Below, in pieces: positions 33,001 through 41,161 of a DNA stretch of 52,053 bases; position 1 is the stretch's first letter; the number at the start of each line of letters is the position of its first letter. Origin of the DNA: a virus. The notes beneath the pieces were generated by a model, which was not told the origin of the DNA, did no database searches, and saw only the letters and a list, made by a program, of their open reading frames with translations. The translations under genes and the position numbers were made by a program. The stretch lies in IMG/VR virus record IMGVR_UViG_3300001282_000014, positions 1-52,053 of that record; one strand, written 5' to 3'.

Positions 33001-33111
33001 ATGAAAAAGCAAAATATAATAATTGGTTTAGTTGGATTAGTAATTTCTCTTGGAGTAGTTTACGGATATACCTATGTAATTGGAAAATCTTGGAAAGCAA
33101 GTCAAAAATAA
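33001..33111 (+). CDS. tiny single-TM protein, 36 aa
   Basis: KKQNIIIGLVGLVISLGVVY is one TM, followed by GKSWKASQK. The tail resembles that of the gene at 34239 (LAWKKSQTA). ATG in TTATG context and tight packing support expression. Confidence 0.62.
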   Translation: MKKQNIIIGLVGLVISLGVVYGYTYVIGKSWKASQK

Positions 33112-33131
33112 TTAATTAAAAAATTAATAAA

Positions 33132-33572
33132 ATGGAAATTTTAAAAGACAAAAAAATATTAGTAGGTGGTTTGGCAGTAATAGGAGGTATAGCACTCGTT
33201 GCTTACTTGTTAAAGCAAAAAACACCAACAAGAAATTCAGAGGGGTTTTTTAATGCGGGTGGGAGAATTTTACCAATAAAAGAACCAATATTACCAAAAA
33301 ACCAAGAGGTTTGTAATTTGCCTAATAATTTTGTTAGACAGGTAGTTACTAAAACAGGAGTAATTAAAAATTTTTGCGGTAGATACGATAGGGTTATAGC
33401 TATGACACCAACAGGTAAAGGATTTCAATACAGGTTGCGACCTGAAATTCCGAGCGCAACTTTTATAAATGGTGGTTTTGTAAATTCAAACGGAACGGGA
33501 ATTATTACAACATATCAAATAATTAGTAGTTCTGATTATGAATCCGCATTTATTTATGGACAAAATTGTTAA
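33132..33572 (+). CDS. N-anchored NSEGF-family protein, copy B
   Basis: 146 aa: TM (LVGGLAVIGGIALVAYLL), then RNSEGFFNAGG as in the two following genes, and a beta-rich ectodomain with four Cys (VCNLPNNF, NFCGRYD, QNC). The anchor and NSEGF linker are shared with neighbours, while the ectodomain is unique except for distant similarity to the next gene (FxRQ ... YDR/YDK ... SAF/SAFT ... C). Confidence 0.76.
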   Translation: MEILKDKKILVGGLAVIGGIALVAYLLKQKTPTRNSEGFFNAGGRILPIKEPILPKNQEVCNLPNNFVRQVVTKTGVIKNFCGRYDRVIAMTPTGKGFQYRLRPEIPSATFINGGFVNSNGTGIITTYQIISSSDYESAFIYGQNC

Positions 33573-33599
33573 AAAACATTAATCATTAATTCAAAAAAA

Positions 33600-33947
33600 A
33601 TGGAAAAGAAGTATTTAGTAGGAGGTTTAGCAGTAGTAGGTGCAATAGCATTGTTTATGTATTTAAAACCAAAAAACAAAGCAAATTCAGAGGGTTTCTT
33701 TAATATGAGTGGGTTTAATCCTCAAACAAATCCATTTATACCAAATTCTTTTACAAGACAAGATAGATTTTGTAAAGTTTGTGTGCAGTATGATAAAATA
33801 CAATCGCCTAAAGGAGGGTTTATGTATTTAAAAAAACTGTACAACCCTAACCAATCTATTAGCGAAGCATTTAGTATCACAGAACAAGAATACACATCTG
33901 CGTTTACTAAAAACGGACTTTGTAAAGTAAATCCACCAACAAAATAA
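33600..33947 (+). CDS. N-anchored NSEGF-family protein, copy C
   Basis: 115 aa: a TM nearly identical at DNA level to the next gene (one mismatch over ~75 nt), KPKNKANSEGFF linker, then an ectodomain with CKVCVQYDK and a C-terminal Cys. It pairs with the gene at 33132 by ectodomain pattern and with 33976 by anchor, which shows domain shuffling. Confidence 0.77.
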   Translation: MEKKYLVGGLAVVGAIALFMYLKPKNKANSEGFFNMSGFNPQTNPFIPNSFTRQDRFCKVCVQYDKIQSPKGGFMYLKKLYNPNQSISEAFSITEQEYTSAFTKNGLCKVNPPTK

Positions 33948-33975
33948 AACATTAACAATTAAAATTATAATAAAA

Positions 33976-34227
33976 ATGGAAAAAAAGTATATCATCGGAG
34001 GTTTAGCAGTAGTAGGTGCAATAGCATTATTTATGTATTTAAAACCAAAAAACAAAGCAAATTCAGAGGGTTTCTATGGTGCAAATGGTAGATTAACTAC
34101 AAAAGGAGGTGCGACTTCAAAAGTTTATTTACAATGTAAAAGACCAAATGGTAGTTATTATTTAACTAACGCTCAAGGACATTGTGACTATTCAAGTGAC
34201 AAAGAAGTAGGTTACGTTAACAACTAA
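33976..34227 (+). CDS. N-anchored NSEGF-family protein, copy D
   Basis: 83 aa, full-length paralogue of the gene at 17325: same anchor, NSEGFYGANGRLTTKGG linker and KRPNGSYYL ectodomain, with different C-terminal residues (HCDYSSDKEVGYVNN). 62 nt are identical to copy A. Confidence 0.8.
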   Translation: MEKKYIIGGLAVVGAIALFMYLKPKNKANSEGFYGANGRLTTKGGATSKVYLQCKRPNGSYYLTNAQGHCDYSSDKEVGYVNN

Positions 34228-34238
34228 AATTTAAGGAA

Positions 34239-34373
34239 ATGGATACATTTTATGACGAACAAAAACAACCAAGTACAACGAGTAACTTGGTTTATATCGG
34301 AGTATCAGCAGTAGTGATATTTGGATTAGTTTATCTTGTAGGTCTTGCTTGGAAGAAAAGCCAAACTGCATAA
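34239..34373 (+). CDS. tiny single-TM protein, 44 aa
   Basis: A polar N-terminus (MDTFYDEQKQPSTTS) then a TM (LVYIGVSAVVIFGLVYLV) and a basic end. The spacing of 11 nt after the previous stop fits the operon. Confidence 0.6.
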   Translation: MDTFYDEQKQPSTTSNLVYIGVSAVVIFGLVYLVGLAWKKSQTA

Positions 34374-34396
34374 TTCAAGATAAAAAAGCAAAAATA

Positions 34397-34462
34397 ATGT
34401 TTATTATTCTTACAATCGCTATATTAGCGGTTGTGAGAATATTTAGCATAAAAAAACAATAA
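34397..34462 (+). CDS. possible 21-aa membrane peptide
   Basis: MFIILTIAILAVVRIFSIKKQ: one short hydrophobic helix and a basic end. It fills the only space between two genes and ends 2 nt before the next ATG, but such a short frame could occur by chance. Confidence 0.35.
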   Translation: MFIILTIAILAVVRIFSIKKQ

Positions 34463-34464
34463 AA

Positions 34465-34782
34465 ATGAATAAAAATTTAATGTTTTACGGATTAGTTGCT
34501 TTAGGTGGAGTACTTGCTTATTATGCTTGGAAAAAACATAGTTTAAGTGCTAAAGAAAATTCTGAAAGCACAACCACACCATTAAGTCAAACTTCGGGTA
34601 TTTTTGTAGATGACGTTCCTATTGACCCAAGTGTGTTAGGAATTAAAACAGGAGGTATAAAAGAAAATTTCACTTCTGCTTTTGATATGGTAAAGACTTC
34701 GGTAAGTAAAATTATTGAACCCGTTATCGGAAAATCAAAAAGCACACAATTATCAGGACAAGGACAATTTATTGAATCGTAA
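34465..34782 (+). CDS. N-anchored small protein
   Basis: 105 aa: N-terminal TM (MFYGLVALGGVLAYYAW), basic KKHS, ENSESTTTP (a distant echo of the NSEGF linker), and a soluble Ser/Thr/Gly-rich tail ending GQGQFIES. No family recognised. Confidence 0.72.
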   Translation: MNKNLMFYGLVALGGVLAYYAWKKHSLSAKENSESTTTPLSQTSGIFVDDVPIDPSVLGIKTGGIKENFTSAFDMVKTSVSKIIEPVIGKSKSTQLSGQGQFIES

Positions 34783-34794
34783 AAAAAATAACTT

Positions 34795-34947
34795 ATGGAA
34801 ACTAAAAAAATAATAGGAATTGCATTATTAGGTATTTCGGTAGGACTATTAGTTTTTATCTATAAGGGATACTTAAAACCAAGATTAGAATTTGACGCTG
34901 AAGTAAATAAGGTTAAAGATTCTCTAACAACAACAACAACAAAATAA
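34795..34947 (+). CDS. tiny N-anchored protein, 50 aa
   Basis: METKKIIGIALLGISVGLLV provides the TM, followed by a charged helix and a run of five Thr before the last Lys. It begins METKK like the gene at 19710. TTATG context. Confidence 0.65.
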   Translation: METKKIIGIALLGISVGLLVFIYKGYLKPRLEFDAEVNKVKDSLTTTTTK

Positions 34948-34955
34948 TTAAGAAT

Positions 34956-35285
34956 ATGGAAACAACAGGCAAAAGCCCAAATCGTTTATGGAAAGAAAGC
35001 GGAACTACATTAAGTTTTGCTAATTGGATTCAACGTGAAAAAGACAAGAATAATTTTTTAGTTAACAAAAAGTTTGAGAACTTTTCTAATTATACAGAAG
35101 AGCCTGATGATGCTACTTGGCTTCAAGACTCAATTGCGGAGTCACGAATTGTTTTAGGTATTGACGCTCCTTTAAAAATTAAACCTGACAATACATTTGT
35201 AGGTCTAAATAAAACAATTATTTTTATTTCTTTATTTATAATAGTAGGGGCAGTAGGATATAAAATTTATCAAAAAAATAAGTAG
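34956..35285 (+). CDS. C-anchored small protein, 109 aa
   Basis: Soluble N-terminal domain with Trp residues and acidic helices (TYRP-free, EEPDDATWLQDSIAESR), then C-terminal TM (IIFISLFIIVGAVGYKIY) and a basic tail. The stop is 1 nt before the metallopeptidase ATG, so the two are coupled. Confidence 0.72.
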   Translation: METTGKSPNRLWKESGTTLSFANWIQREKDKNNFLVNKKFENFSNYTEEPDDATWLQDSIAESRIVLGIDAPLKIKPDNTFVGLNKTIIFISLFIIVGAVGYKIYQKNK

Positions 35286-35286
35286 T

Positions 35287-36072
35287 ATGAATTTAAGATT
35301 AGATACAAGGTTTGAAGAAATGTGCTTGGTAGTAAAAGTAGCAGTTACAATGCCTACTAAAGTCAGAATTAAAATTTTTGATGAACAAAAACCTAAAATT
35401 GTTTTTACTGATAGGTATAAAACAGTTAATTCAGATTACACTTTCTTTGTCCGTATGCCAATCACGTCTAAAAGCGTTATAATTTCAGTGTATGATGATA
35501 GAAGAGGAAATTCGCCACAAAGCGAAGATAAAAACATCACGGTTGTTTCAGTTGATAAAACACCGTTACAAAAAAGGATTGATGTAGTCGATATACATAA
35601 TCCAACAATTGCTTATTTTATAGATTTTGCGCAAAGATTTTGTTTTAACGCACCTTATTTAGAAGCAAACAAATCGTATCAGTCAGACAACGGAAATATT
35701 ATGATAGAGTATTTACCGACTATTACAGATTCAAAAGGAAAAGAACTTACAACACCTGCGAGAATATCAAGAATGACAGGTCGTATTCAAGTATCTAAAA
35801 GGCAATTTGATACTTATACTATACCTATGAGATTTGCGATTCTTTGCCACGAATTTAGCCATTTCTACGTTAACGAAGATATGCACGATGAGAGCGAAGC
35901 AGACTTGAATGGGTTATTGATTTATTTAGGGCTTGGTTATCCAAGAATTGAAGCGTGTGAAGCGTTTTTAGAAGTTTTTGAACACTACCCAAGCCAAGAG
36001 AATAAAGTTCGTTACGATAAGATTAAAAACTTTATCGACAACTTTGAAAAAGACAATATAGTATTTAGGTAA
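35287..36072 (+). CDS. zincin metallopeptidase-like protein
   Basis: 261 aa. HEFSH (188-192) is an HExxH zinc-binding active site; DESEAD (201-206) supplies a third acidic ligand in the gluzincin manner (E-x-x-x-D pattern). The N-terminal ~90 residues are a beta-sandwich-like domain without obvious motif. No TM is visible, but the gene is coupled to the C-anchored protein just upstream. It might process virion proteins, cut peptidoglycan cross-links or act on host surface proteins. It is the only protease-like gene I can recognise besides the endolysin. Confidence 0.75.
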   Translation: MNLRLDTRFEEMCLVVKVAVTMPTKVRIKIFDEQKPKIVFTDRYKTVNSDYTFFVRMPITSKSVIISVYDDRRGNSPQSEDKNITVVSVDKTPLQKRIDVVDIHNPTIAYFIDFAQRFCFNAPYLEANKSYQSDNGNIMIEYLPTITDSKGKELTTPARISRMTGRIQVSKRQFDTYTIPMRFAILCHEFSHFYVNEDMHDESEADLNGLLIYLGLGYPRIEACEAFLEVFEHYPSQENKVRYDKIKNFIDNFEKDNIVFR

Positions 36073-36091
36073 AATTAAAAAAATAGAGATT

Positions 36092-37303
36092 ATGGAAAAT
36101 GAAGAAATTATGGTTAAACCATTAAGACTTGAAGAACCAAGAAGATTAGAAACAGGGCTTTCAAACATAAATTTGAATCCAATAGACGTAGTTGAGAAAT
36201 TAGGTAAGTATGAGTTTATTTATGATTACCAAGTTCCTAATTTTTCTTTGCTAAATTATCTCCAACCATTGCAAAGTATAGGTTTTACTTTACCATCTAC
36301 GATAAAAGAAGTTGCTTCAAATGCTAATATGATTGCGCCAACTTCGATTTGGTCAGGACAATCTTTTCCGCAACCCGTAAAGTTTAATTCAGAGCCACAA
36401 GTAGGTACTTTTTCAAAAGGCAATATAGTAAACGTAGTTCGATTTGAGGGAAATAATGCAATTATAGAAAACCCAAATTATGTTGAACCTGACCCTAACG
36501 CACCTAAAGGTAGTTTTTTTAGTAGTCTTGGAGATTTAAAAAAACAAAAAGAATTTACAATTCCTAAAAGTTATTTAAGAAAAGTTGATGATTCTTTAGC
36601 GGTAACTGTTTCGACAGGTATTCTATATGGGGCTAATATGCTACAACCTGTTTATGTAAGTAATCCTGTAAAGCCTGTATATGACACTACTCTTGAACAA
36701 AATGCAACTTTCGTATTAACTAAAGACTTTGATTATGTTTCAGGAAGCAAAATGATAAACGATGGAATTAAATCAGGCTCAATACCTGTTTTTTCTACTT
36801 TGAAAGCAGGAACAAAAGTTTCGGGTAGATTATTTAGTAAGTACATTAAAGGATTTAGCGGTGGAATTGCAAGTGCTTACAGACCTGATACTCAACAAAA
36901 TGTTCTTGAAGTAAAAAATTATGGTATTCAAGGCTCTATTGAAATTCCAATCGAATATTTGACAAGACCTATTGTATCAGTAGTTTCTTTAGTAGATAAA
37001 AAAACAGGGAAATGTAATCAAACAGGATTAATTCAAACAATGGAATACAACCCTTGTAGAGTTTCTGCAATAATGGGAGAAACTTATAAAGGGTATATTT
37101 CAGGCGGTTCTTTTTACACTACTGACGGAAAAACTTTTATACCAATAAACGAGTATAAAATTATTGAAGAAAATAACGGTTCAGGTATTCCAACAAATAG
37201 CAGTACATTTATTCCTGAAAATATTGACAATAAAAATCTATTGATGATAGCAGGTGCTTTTTTAGTAGGGTACGTTTTATTCAATAAAGGTAAAAGCGAA
37301 TAA
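36092..37303 (+). CDS. C-anchored protein, 403 aa
   Basis: The largest of the anchored proteins. It contains repeated small beta domains ending with similar segments (TIPKSYLRKV, EIPIEYLTRP), also seen in the gene at 20424, and one ATYVLTKDFDYVSG-like strand. The C-terminal TM (LLMIAGAFLVGYVLF) and basic tail resemble those of the 20424/20739 anchors. Probably a multi-domain ectodomain held on a membrane. Function unknown. Confidence 0.75.
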   Translation: MENEEIMVKPLRLEEPRRLETGLSNINLNPIDVVEKLGKYEFIYDYQVPNFSLLNYLQPLQSIGFTLPSTIKEVASNANMIAPTSIWSGQSFPQPVKFNSEPQVGTFSKGNIVNVVRFEGNNAIIENPNYVEPDPNAPKGSFFSSLGDLKKQKEFTIPKSYLRKVDDSLAVTVSTGILYGANMLQPVYVSNPVKPVYDTTLEQNATFVLTKDFDYVSGSKMINDGIKSGSIPVFSTLKAGTKVSGRLFSKYIKGFSGGIASAYRPDTQQNVLEVKNYGIQGSIEIPIEYLTRPIVSVVSLVDKKTGKCNQTGLIQTMEYNPCRVSAIMGETYKGYISGGSFYTTDGKTFIPINEYKIIEENNGSGIPTNSSTFIPENIDNKNLLMIAGAFLVGYVLFNKGKSE

Positions 37304-37323
37304 TTTTAAAAAAAATAAAAGTT

Positions 37324-38058
37324 ATGGCAAATAAACCAATTACCGTAAACAAACCTTTAACGCTTGTTTACTTCAATAATTTAATTCTTGGGGAATTAAG
37401 AAAAAACGGCATTAATTGTTGGATTGCAGGTGGAGTTTTAAGAGATTATTTTTCAAATCAGCCTCTAAAATCTGATTGCGATATTTTCTTTCCTAATGTT
37501 GCTGAATACAATAAAGCAAAAGAATATTTAATTTCTAAAGGAGCAAATACTATTTGGGAAAGCGAAAACGGAATGAAAGTTAATTACAATGGTAAAACTT
37601 TTGATTTGGTTAAAATATTCAGACCAAATCCAATAGAAACTATTAATCGTTTTGATTTTACGATTTCAATGTTTGCTACTGACGGAAATGACGTTTATTA
37701 CAGTGACAATTCACTTAAAGACTTACAGGATAGAAAATTGGTAATCAATAATATCATTAATCCTTTGAGTAGTTTAAAAAGGGTTTTGAAGCATTATAGA
37801 AAAGGCTACACTATGTCTGCTCAAGAAACTAAAAAACTATATACTGCTTTAAATAACATTCCTTTTAACGATACAGACGATTTGCTTAATGCTAACGGAG
37901 GTTCGGGGCAAAGTATGGGGGGGCAACCAAGCTATACGGCTCAAGATACACCTGTTGCGCCTGAAGTTAAACCTGACTACGCTAAATACGCTATGTTCGG
38001 AGTTCTTGCGATTTTGGTTGGATATACATTATTTAAAAAAACTAATAAAACTGAATAA
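37324..38058 (+). CDS. membrane-anchored CCA/poly(A)-polymerase-type nucleotidyltransferase
   Basis: 244 aa. The head-domain signature of class-II nucleotidyltransferases is complete: IAGGVLRDYF (GG at 36-37, RD at 40-41), DCD (Asp51, Asp53) and NRFDFTISMFA, equivalent to the RRDFT motif. Ordinary CCA enzymes have a larger helical body; here a short helical region, a Gly/Ser linker and a C-terminal TM (AMFGVLAILVGYTLF) follow. I know of no described virion nucleotidyltransferase held on a membrane. It could modify RNA or nucleotides at the membrane, or be an inactive scaffold. TTATG start. Confidence 0.8.
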   Translation: MANKPITVNKPLTLVYFNNLILGELRKNGINCWIAGGVLRDYFSNQPLKSDCDIFFPNVAEYNKAKEYLISKGANTIWESENGMKVNYNGKTFDLVKIFRPNPIETINRFDFTISMFATDGNDVYYSDNSLKDLQDRKLVINNIINPLSSLKRVLKHYRKGYTMSAQETKKLYTALNNIPFNDTDDLLNANGGSGQSMGGQPSYTAQDTPVAPEVKPDYAKYAMFGVLAILVGYTLFKKTNKTE

Positions 38059-38060
38059 TT

Positions 38061-38222
38061 ATGGGAAGTTTCAGAGGAGTAAACATATATAGTCAAAATT
38101 TTCATCAAACAGTTAATTTGGCTCAATAGAAAGCATTTATGGATGAGCAATATAGACTTGCTCTTGTTTACTTCAATAATTTAATTCTTGGGGAATTAAG
38201 TAAAAACGGCATTAAATTTTAA
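38061..38222 (+). pseudogene. chimeric gene fossil from the two flanking genes
   Basis: 38061-38150 matches the start of the gene at 38707 (MGSF-GVNI-SQNFHQTVNLA) but has an in-frame TAG after 22 codons. 38161-38215 matches 37361-37415, the start region of the nucleotidyltransferase gene, with two mismatches and an exact 800-bp offset. The result is two broken 5' fragments fused in an order that exists nowhere else here. A fossil of tandem duplication and deletion. Confidence 0.88.
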
Positions 38223-38239
38223 TAAATAAAAATATAAAA

Positions 38240-38704
38240 ATGGGTGGTTTAAGTATTAAAAGTATAGGTAATTTTGTTTCAAACAATGTAAAATCTACCG
38301 TAAGGAGTGGCGCACATTTAGCACAACAGTACGTTAACAACCCTATAACAAGAGCTGTTGCGCCAACTGCTTTATCTGCAATTGGAGTACCGCCTGAAGT
38401 TTACGATGTTGTGAAAAATTTACAAAATTCAGGTTTAAATAGTCTTCAAGACATAAAAAAAGCAGTTGTAGGTAGCGAATATAGTCAACAAATTCAAGGC
38501 TTGACCGAAGCTGATTTTAAAGCAATGACAAAAAAGATTGAAGAGGAAGAGGAAAAAAAGAAAGAGGAAGAAGAAAGAAAGAAAGAGGAAGAAGAAAGAA
38601 AGAAAAAAGAGAATAAAAAGACATTATACCTAATAATTGGCGGAATACTTTTAGTTACGACTGCCTCCTTTGTGATATACAAACTATTAAAGAAAAAACA
38701 GTAA
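38240..38704 (+). CDS. coiled-coil protein with C-terminal anchor
   Basis: 154 aa. N-terminal amphipathic region with VAPTALSAIGVPPEVYDVV, then a highly charged EEEERKKEEEERKKKE coiled coil encoded by a near-perfect 21-nt tandem repeat (~38540-38615), then a TM (LIIGGILLVTTASFVIY). The layout is like the gene at 15806. A rigid rod on a membrane anchor. Confidence 0.78.
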   Translation: MGGLSIKSIGNFVSNNVKSTVRSGAHLAQQYVNNPITRAVAPTALSAIGVPPEVYDVVKNLQNSGLNSLQDIKKAVVGSEYSQQIQGLTEADFKAMTKKIEEEEEKKKEEEERKKEEEERKKKENKKTLYLIIGGILLVTTASFVIYKLLKKKQ

Positions 38705-38706
38705 TT

Positions 38707-39234
38707 ATGGGAAGTTTCGGAGGAGTAAATATAGATAGTCAGAATTTTCATCAAACAGTTAATTTGGCTGAACAAAAAGCATTAATTGAAAAACAATTAA
38801 AAGAGCAAGAAAGACAATATCAATTAGCACAAAGCCTTACGGATTACCGTAATAATTTGAATAATTCTACATTTCCTGACGGAGAATATTATGTTACGTC
38901 TGATTTTAATTCACAGGAAGTTCGTTTTCAAGGCGATGCTTATAACACACGTCAACAGTTTATGGCTATGCCAAATCCTGTTTTAAGACTTTTCAAAAAA
39001 GGGGATTTAGTTAATGTAGTTACCTTTACAAAAGATATGGCTATGAATACTGTTAAAGCGATTCAAACCAATTCGGGTACTTTTTACGCAGACCAAAATA
39101 AACTTTCTAAAACAAAGCCTGTTGAACCTGTTACAACTGAATCGTTGGCTGAAAATAAGAAAAAAGATGACGATACTATTAAAGTAATGATTGTAGGTGC
39201 TTTTGTATTAGGGTTTTTATTGAGCAATGATTAA
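38707..39234 (+). CDS. C-anchored protein, 175 aa
   Basis: N-terminal coiled-coil (ALIEKQLKEQERQYQLAQ), a central beta-rich region (YYVTSDFNSQEVRF), and a C-terminal TM (VMIVGAFVLGFLL). Its 5' end is the parent of the upstream pseudogene. The ending, ... AENKKKDDDTIKVMIV, resembles the 403-aa protein's C-terminal anchor. Confidence 0.76.
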   Translation: MGSFGGVNIDSQNFHQTVNLAEQKALIEKQLKEQERQYQLAQSLTDYRNNLNNSTFPDGEYYVTSDFNSQEVRFQGDAYNTRQQFMAMPNPVLRLFKKGDLVNVVTFTKDMAMNTVKAIQTNSGTFYADQNKLSKTKPVEPVTTESLAENKKKDDDTIKVMIVGAFVLGFLLSND

Positions 39235-39245
39235 AGACAACCATA

Positions 39246-39536
39246 ATGGATAAAAAGAAAAAAGTTTTTATTGTTCTTGGTGTTGTTGTTGCTTTAACAG
39301 GAATAGTATTGTTTTTAATACCGCCTAAAGCAAAAGTAACCATAAGACAAGATGGAAGTGGAACTGCTTCATTGGGAGGTTCTACAAAAAACTTCTCATT
39401 GAATAAAGGCGTTGACATTACAACTTTTAACGGATATGAATTACACGTCTTCGGGGAAGAAATTTGGTTGAGAAAATGGGGTAGAGATGTTCTTGATGCT
39501 AATGGAAAACCTAAAGTAGAACTTAAAGCAGAATAA
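39246..39536 (+). CDS. N-anchored beta-domain protein
   Basis: 96 aa: N-terminal TM (VFIVLGVVVALTGIVLFLI) then a small beta domain (KVTIRQDGSGTASLGG, ELHVFGEEIWLRKWG). The strand pattern and WLRKWG/WGVRFG echo the gene at 44693, a likely paralogue. Confidence 0.74.
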   Translation: MDKKKKVFIVLGVVVALTGIVLFLIPPKAKVTIRQDGSGTASLGGSTKNFSLNKGVDITTFNGYELHVFGEEIWLRKWGRDVLDANGKPKVELKAE

Positions 39537-39541
39537 TTAAT

Positions 39542-40102
39542 ATGAATTCAAATACAAAAAAAACATTATTAATAGGTGGGTTATCAATCGCAGGATTGGC
39601 AACCGCTTATTTTTGGTATAGAGATAAACAGAATAGAAGACCCGTTGGAATTATTGATGACCAAGACGTTGATTTTGATTATGAAAATGCAATAGGTAAA
39701 TTAAATTCAGATAAAGTTAGAGAGGGAATTGAAATTTCTATAAACGAATATAAAAAAAGTCTTGAACAAACTCTTAATGATAAAAAATACGCAAAGTATT
39801 TGGGTCAAAAAATTTATACTTTAACAGATAACGTTAATGTTAGAATGGGTGCGGGAGTTAATAATGGCATCATTAATAACATAGCAGGAACAATACCTTA
39901 TAAAAAATCATTTATAGGAAAAGTTGTAACCGCTAAATTGGGCGATGACAAAAAAATATGGTTTGCCGTAAACGAAGAAAATTCAAACCAACTATACGAA
40001 ATAAAAAAGAATTTCAGTTGGGATATTATGAAAAAGAATGACCCGTCTTTACGTTGGTTTAGGTCTGATGTAGTTGTAATCAATATGAACAAAAAAAAAT
40101 AA
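39542..40102 (+). CDS. N-anchored protein with SH3-like domain
   Basis: 186 aa: TM (LLIGGLSIAGLATAYFWY), a helical spacer, then YTLTDNVNVRMGAGVNNGII, which fits the opening of a bacterial SH3b domain (usually LNVRxGPG), and WFAVNEENSNQLYEI towards the end. Similar arrangement in the gene at 43633. SH3b domains bind cell-wall peptides or other ligands. Confidence 0.68.
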   Translation: MNSNTKKTLLIGGLSIAGLATAYFWYRDKQNRRPVGIIDDQDVDFDYENAIGKLNSDKVREGIEISINEYKKSLEQTLNDKKYAKYLGQKIYTLTDNVNVRMGAGVNNGIINNIAGTIPYKKSFIGKVVTAKLGDDKKIWFAVNEENSNQLYEIKKNFSWDIMKKNDPSLRWFRSDVVVINMNKKK

Positions 40103-40106
40103 GGTT

Positions 40107-40202
40107 ATGAAAGATAAAAGAATATTATATTTTGGCTTTGCAATAGTTGCAATTTACTCGTATATGACATACTCAAGGTATCAAAAAACTAAAAATTTAT
40201 AA
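40107..40202 (+). CDS. tiny single-TM protein, 31 aa
   Basis: MKDKRILYFGFAIVAIYSYM, then a TYSRYQKT tail. One TM, TTATG context, and 2-4 nt to both neighbours. The end (YSYMTYSRYQK) recalls the YSY-TQKYS segment at 21809. Confidence 0.6.
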   Translation: MKDKRILYFGFAIVAIYSYMTYSRYQKTKNL

Positions 40203-40204
40203 AA

Positions 40205-40582
40205 ATGTCTAATATAACAGAGCCAATAGGTAACACAGACGGTGGGGGCGCAAAGCCCTTAACAACTCCAATTATGGTAGATGGAATTGCTTTTAAATTT
40301 CAAAGGGATGCAGACGAGTATATTAGAACGAAAAACGCAATGACACCTGCTCAAATTAAAAAAGAAGCGGACGATATTGCTTTAGCAAAAGCAACTAAAA
40401 ATAAGGAAGTAATTGTAAGTATGATAAAAAATACCGCTATGGTTTCGGCAGTACCATTAGGACTTGCTTATTTTTCCTATTATCAGAAATATAGTTTAAC
40501 AAAAGGAATAGCAGTTGTGGTTATTGGTAGCGGGATAGCCTACTCTATGGCTATTGCTTACGCTTTTAGAAATGGAATGTAA
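40205..40582 (+). CDS. membrane protein with C-terminal hairpin
   Basis: 125 aa: a soluble, charged N-terminal ~75 residues, then two hydrophobic helices (AMVSAVPLGLAYFSYY and GIAVVVIGSGIAYSMAIAYA) joined by QKYSLTK. The hairpin is related to the 67-aa protein at 21809 with an added soluble domain. Confidence 0.73.
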   Translation: MSNITEPIGNTDGGGAKPLTTPIMVDGIAFKFQRDADEYIRTKNAMTPAQIKKEADDIALAKATKNKEVIVSMIKNTAMVSAVPLGLAYFSYYQKYSLTKGIAVVVIGSGIAYSMAIAYAFRNGM

Positions 40583-40594
40583 AAAAATAAAGTT

Positions 40595-41161
40595 ATGAAT
40601 AATAAAAATTTATTAATAGGAGTTGGTGTAGCCGTTGTGGTTTATTATTTGTATAATCAAAATCAAAAGAAAAAAATTCAAGCAACAACGACATACGATG
40701 ATGCTGAATTAAACAAGTTAGTTACTGACTTTGTTAATAAGGCAGTCACTTATACAGAAAAGAGAGAGCCAAATGCAAAACACAAAACTTTTAAAGAAAT
40801 TTTTGATGGTACTATGCAGATTATTAACAATGCTAAAACTAACGGTAAAGACGTAAGTAAAAACAATATTGATAAATTATTATCTATATTAGAATTACAA
40901 TACAGAAACGAATCGGGAGATTTATCTTTAGGTCAAACTACAAAAGAGCAATTTGATTTTATTGTTAATTTAACCCAAGAACCTACTCCTGTTCATTATT
41001 CAAATGGTTTTTTTCCCAAAACCCCCGTTGACGTTCAAAATAATCAACTTAATAATTTAGGTTTTACAAAAGAGCAATGTGAAAAAGCAGGTAAAAAATA
41101 TACCGAAGTAGAAGTTCAATGTATAAAAGCACCTTGTAGTGGGCTTGGAATTTGTAATTAA
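40595..41161 (+). CDS. N-anchored protein with Cys-rich C-terminus
   Basis: 188 aa: TM (LLIGVGVAVVVYYLY), a helical domain (~35-120), and a C-terminal segment CEKAGKKYTEVEVQCIKAPC with four Cys in the last ~28 residues. That Cys motif recurs, to my memory, at the C-termini of unrelated Bacteroidota proteins and may form a disulfide knot. Confidence 0.74.
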   Translation: MNNKNLLIGVGVAVVVYYLYNQNQKKKIQATTTYDDAELNKLVTDFVNKAVTYTEKREPNAKHKTFKEIFDGTMQIINNAKTNGKDVSKNNIDKLLSILELQYRNESGDLSLGQTTKEQFDFIVNLTQEPTPVHYSNGFFPKTPVDVQNNQLNNLGFTKEQCEKAGKKYTEVEVQCIKAPCSGLGICN

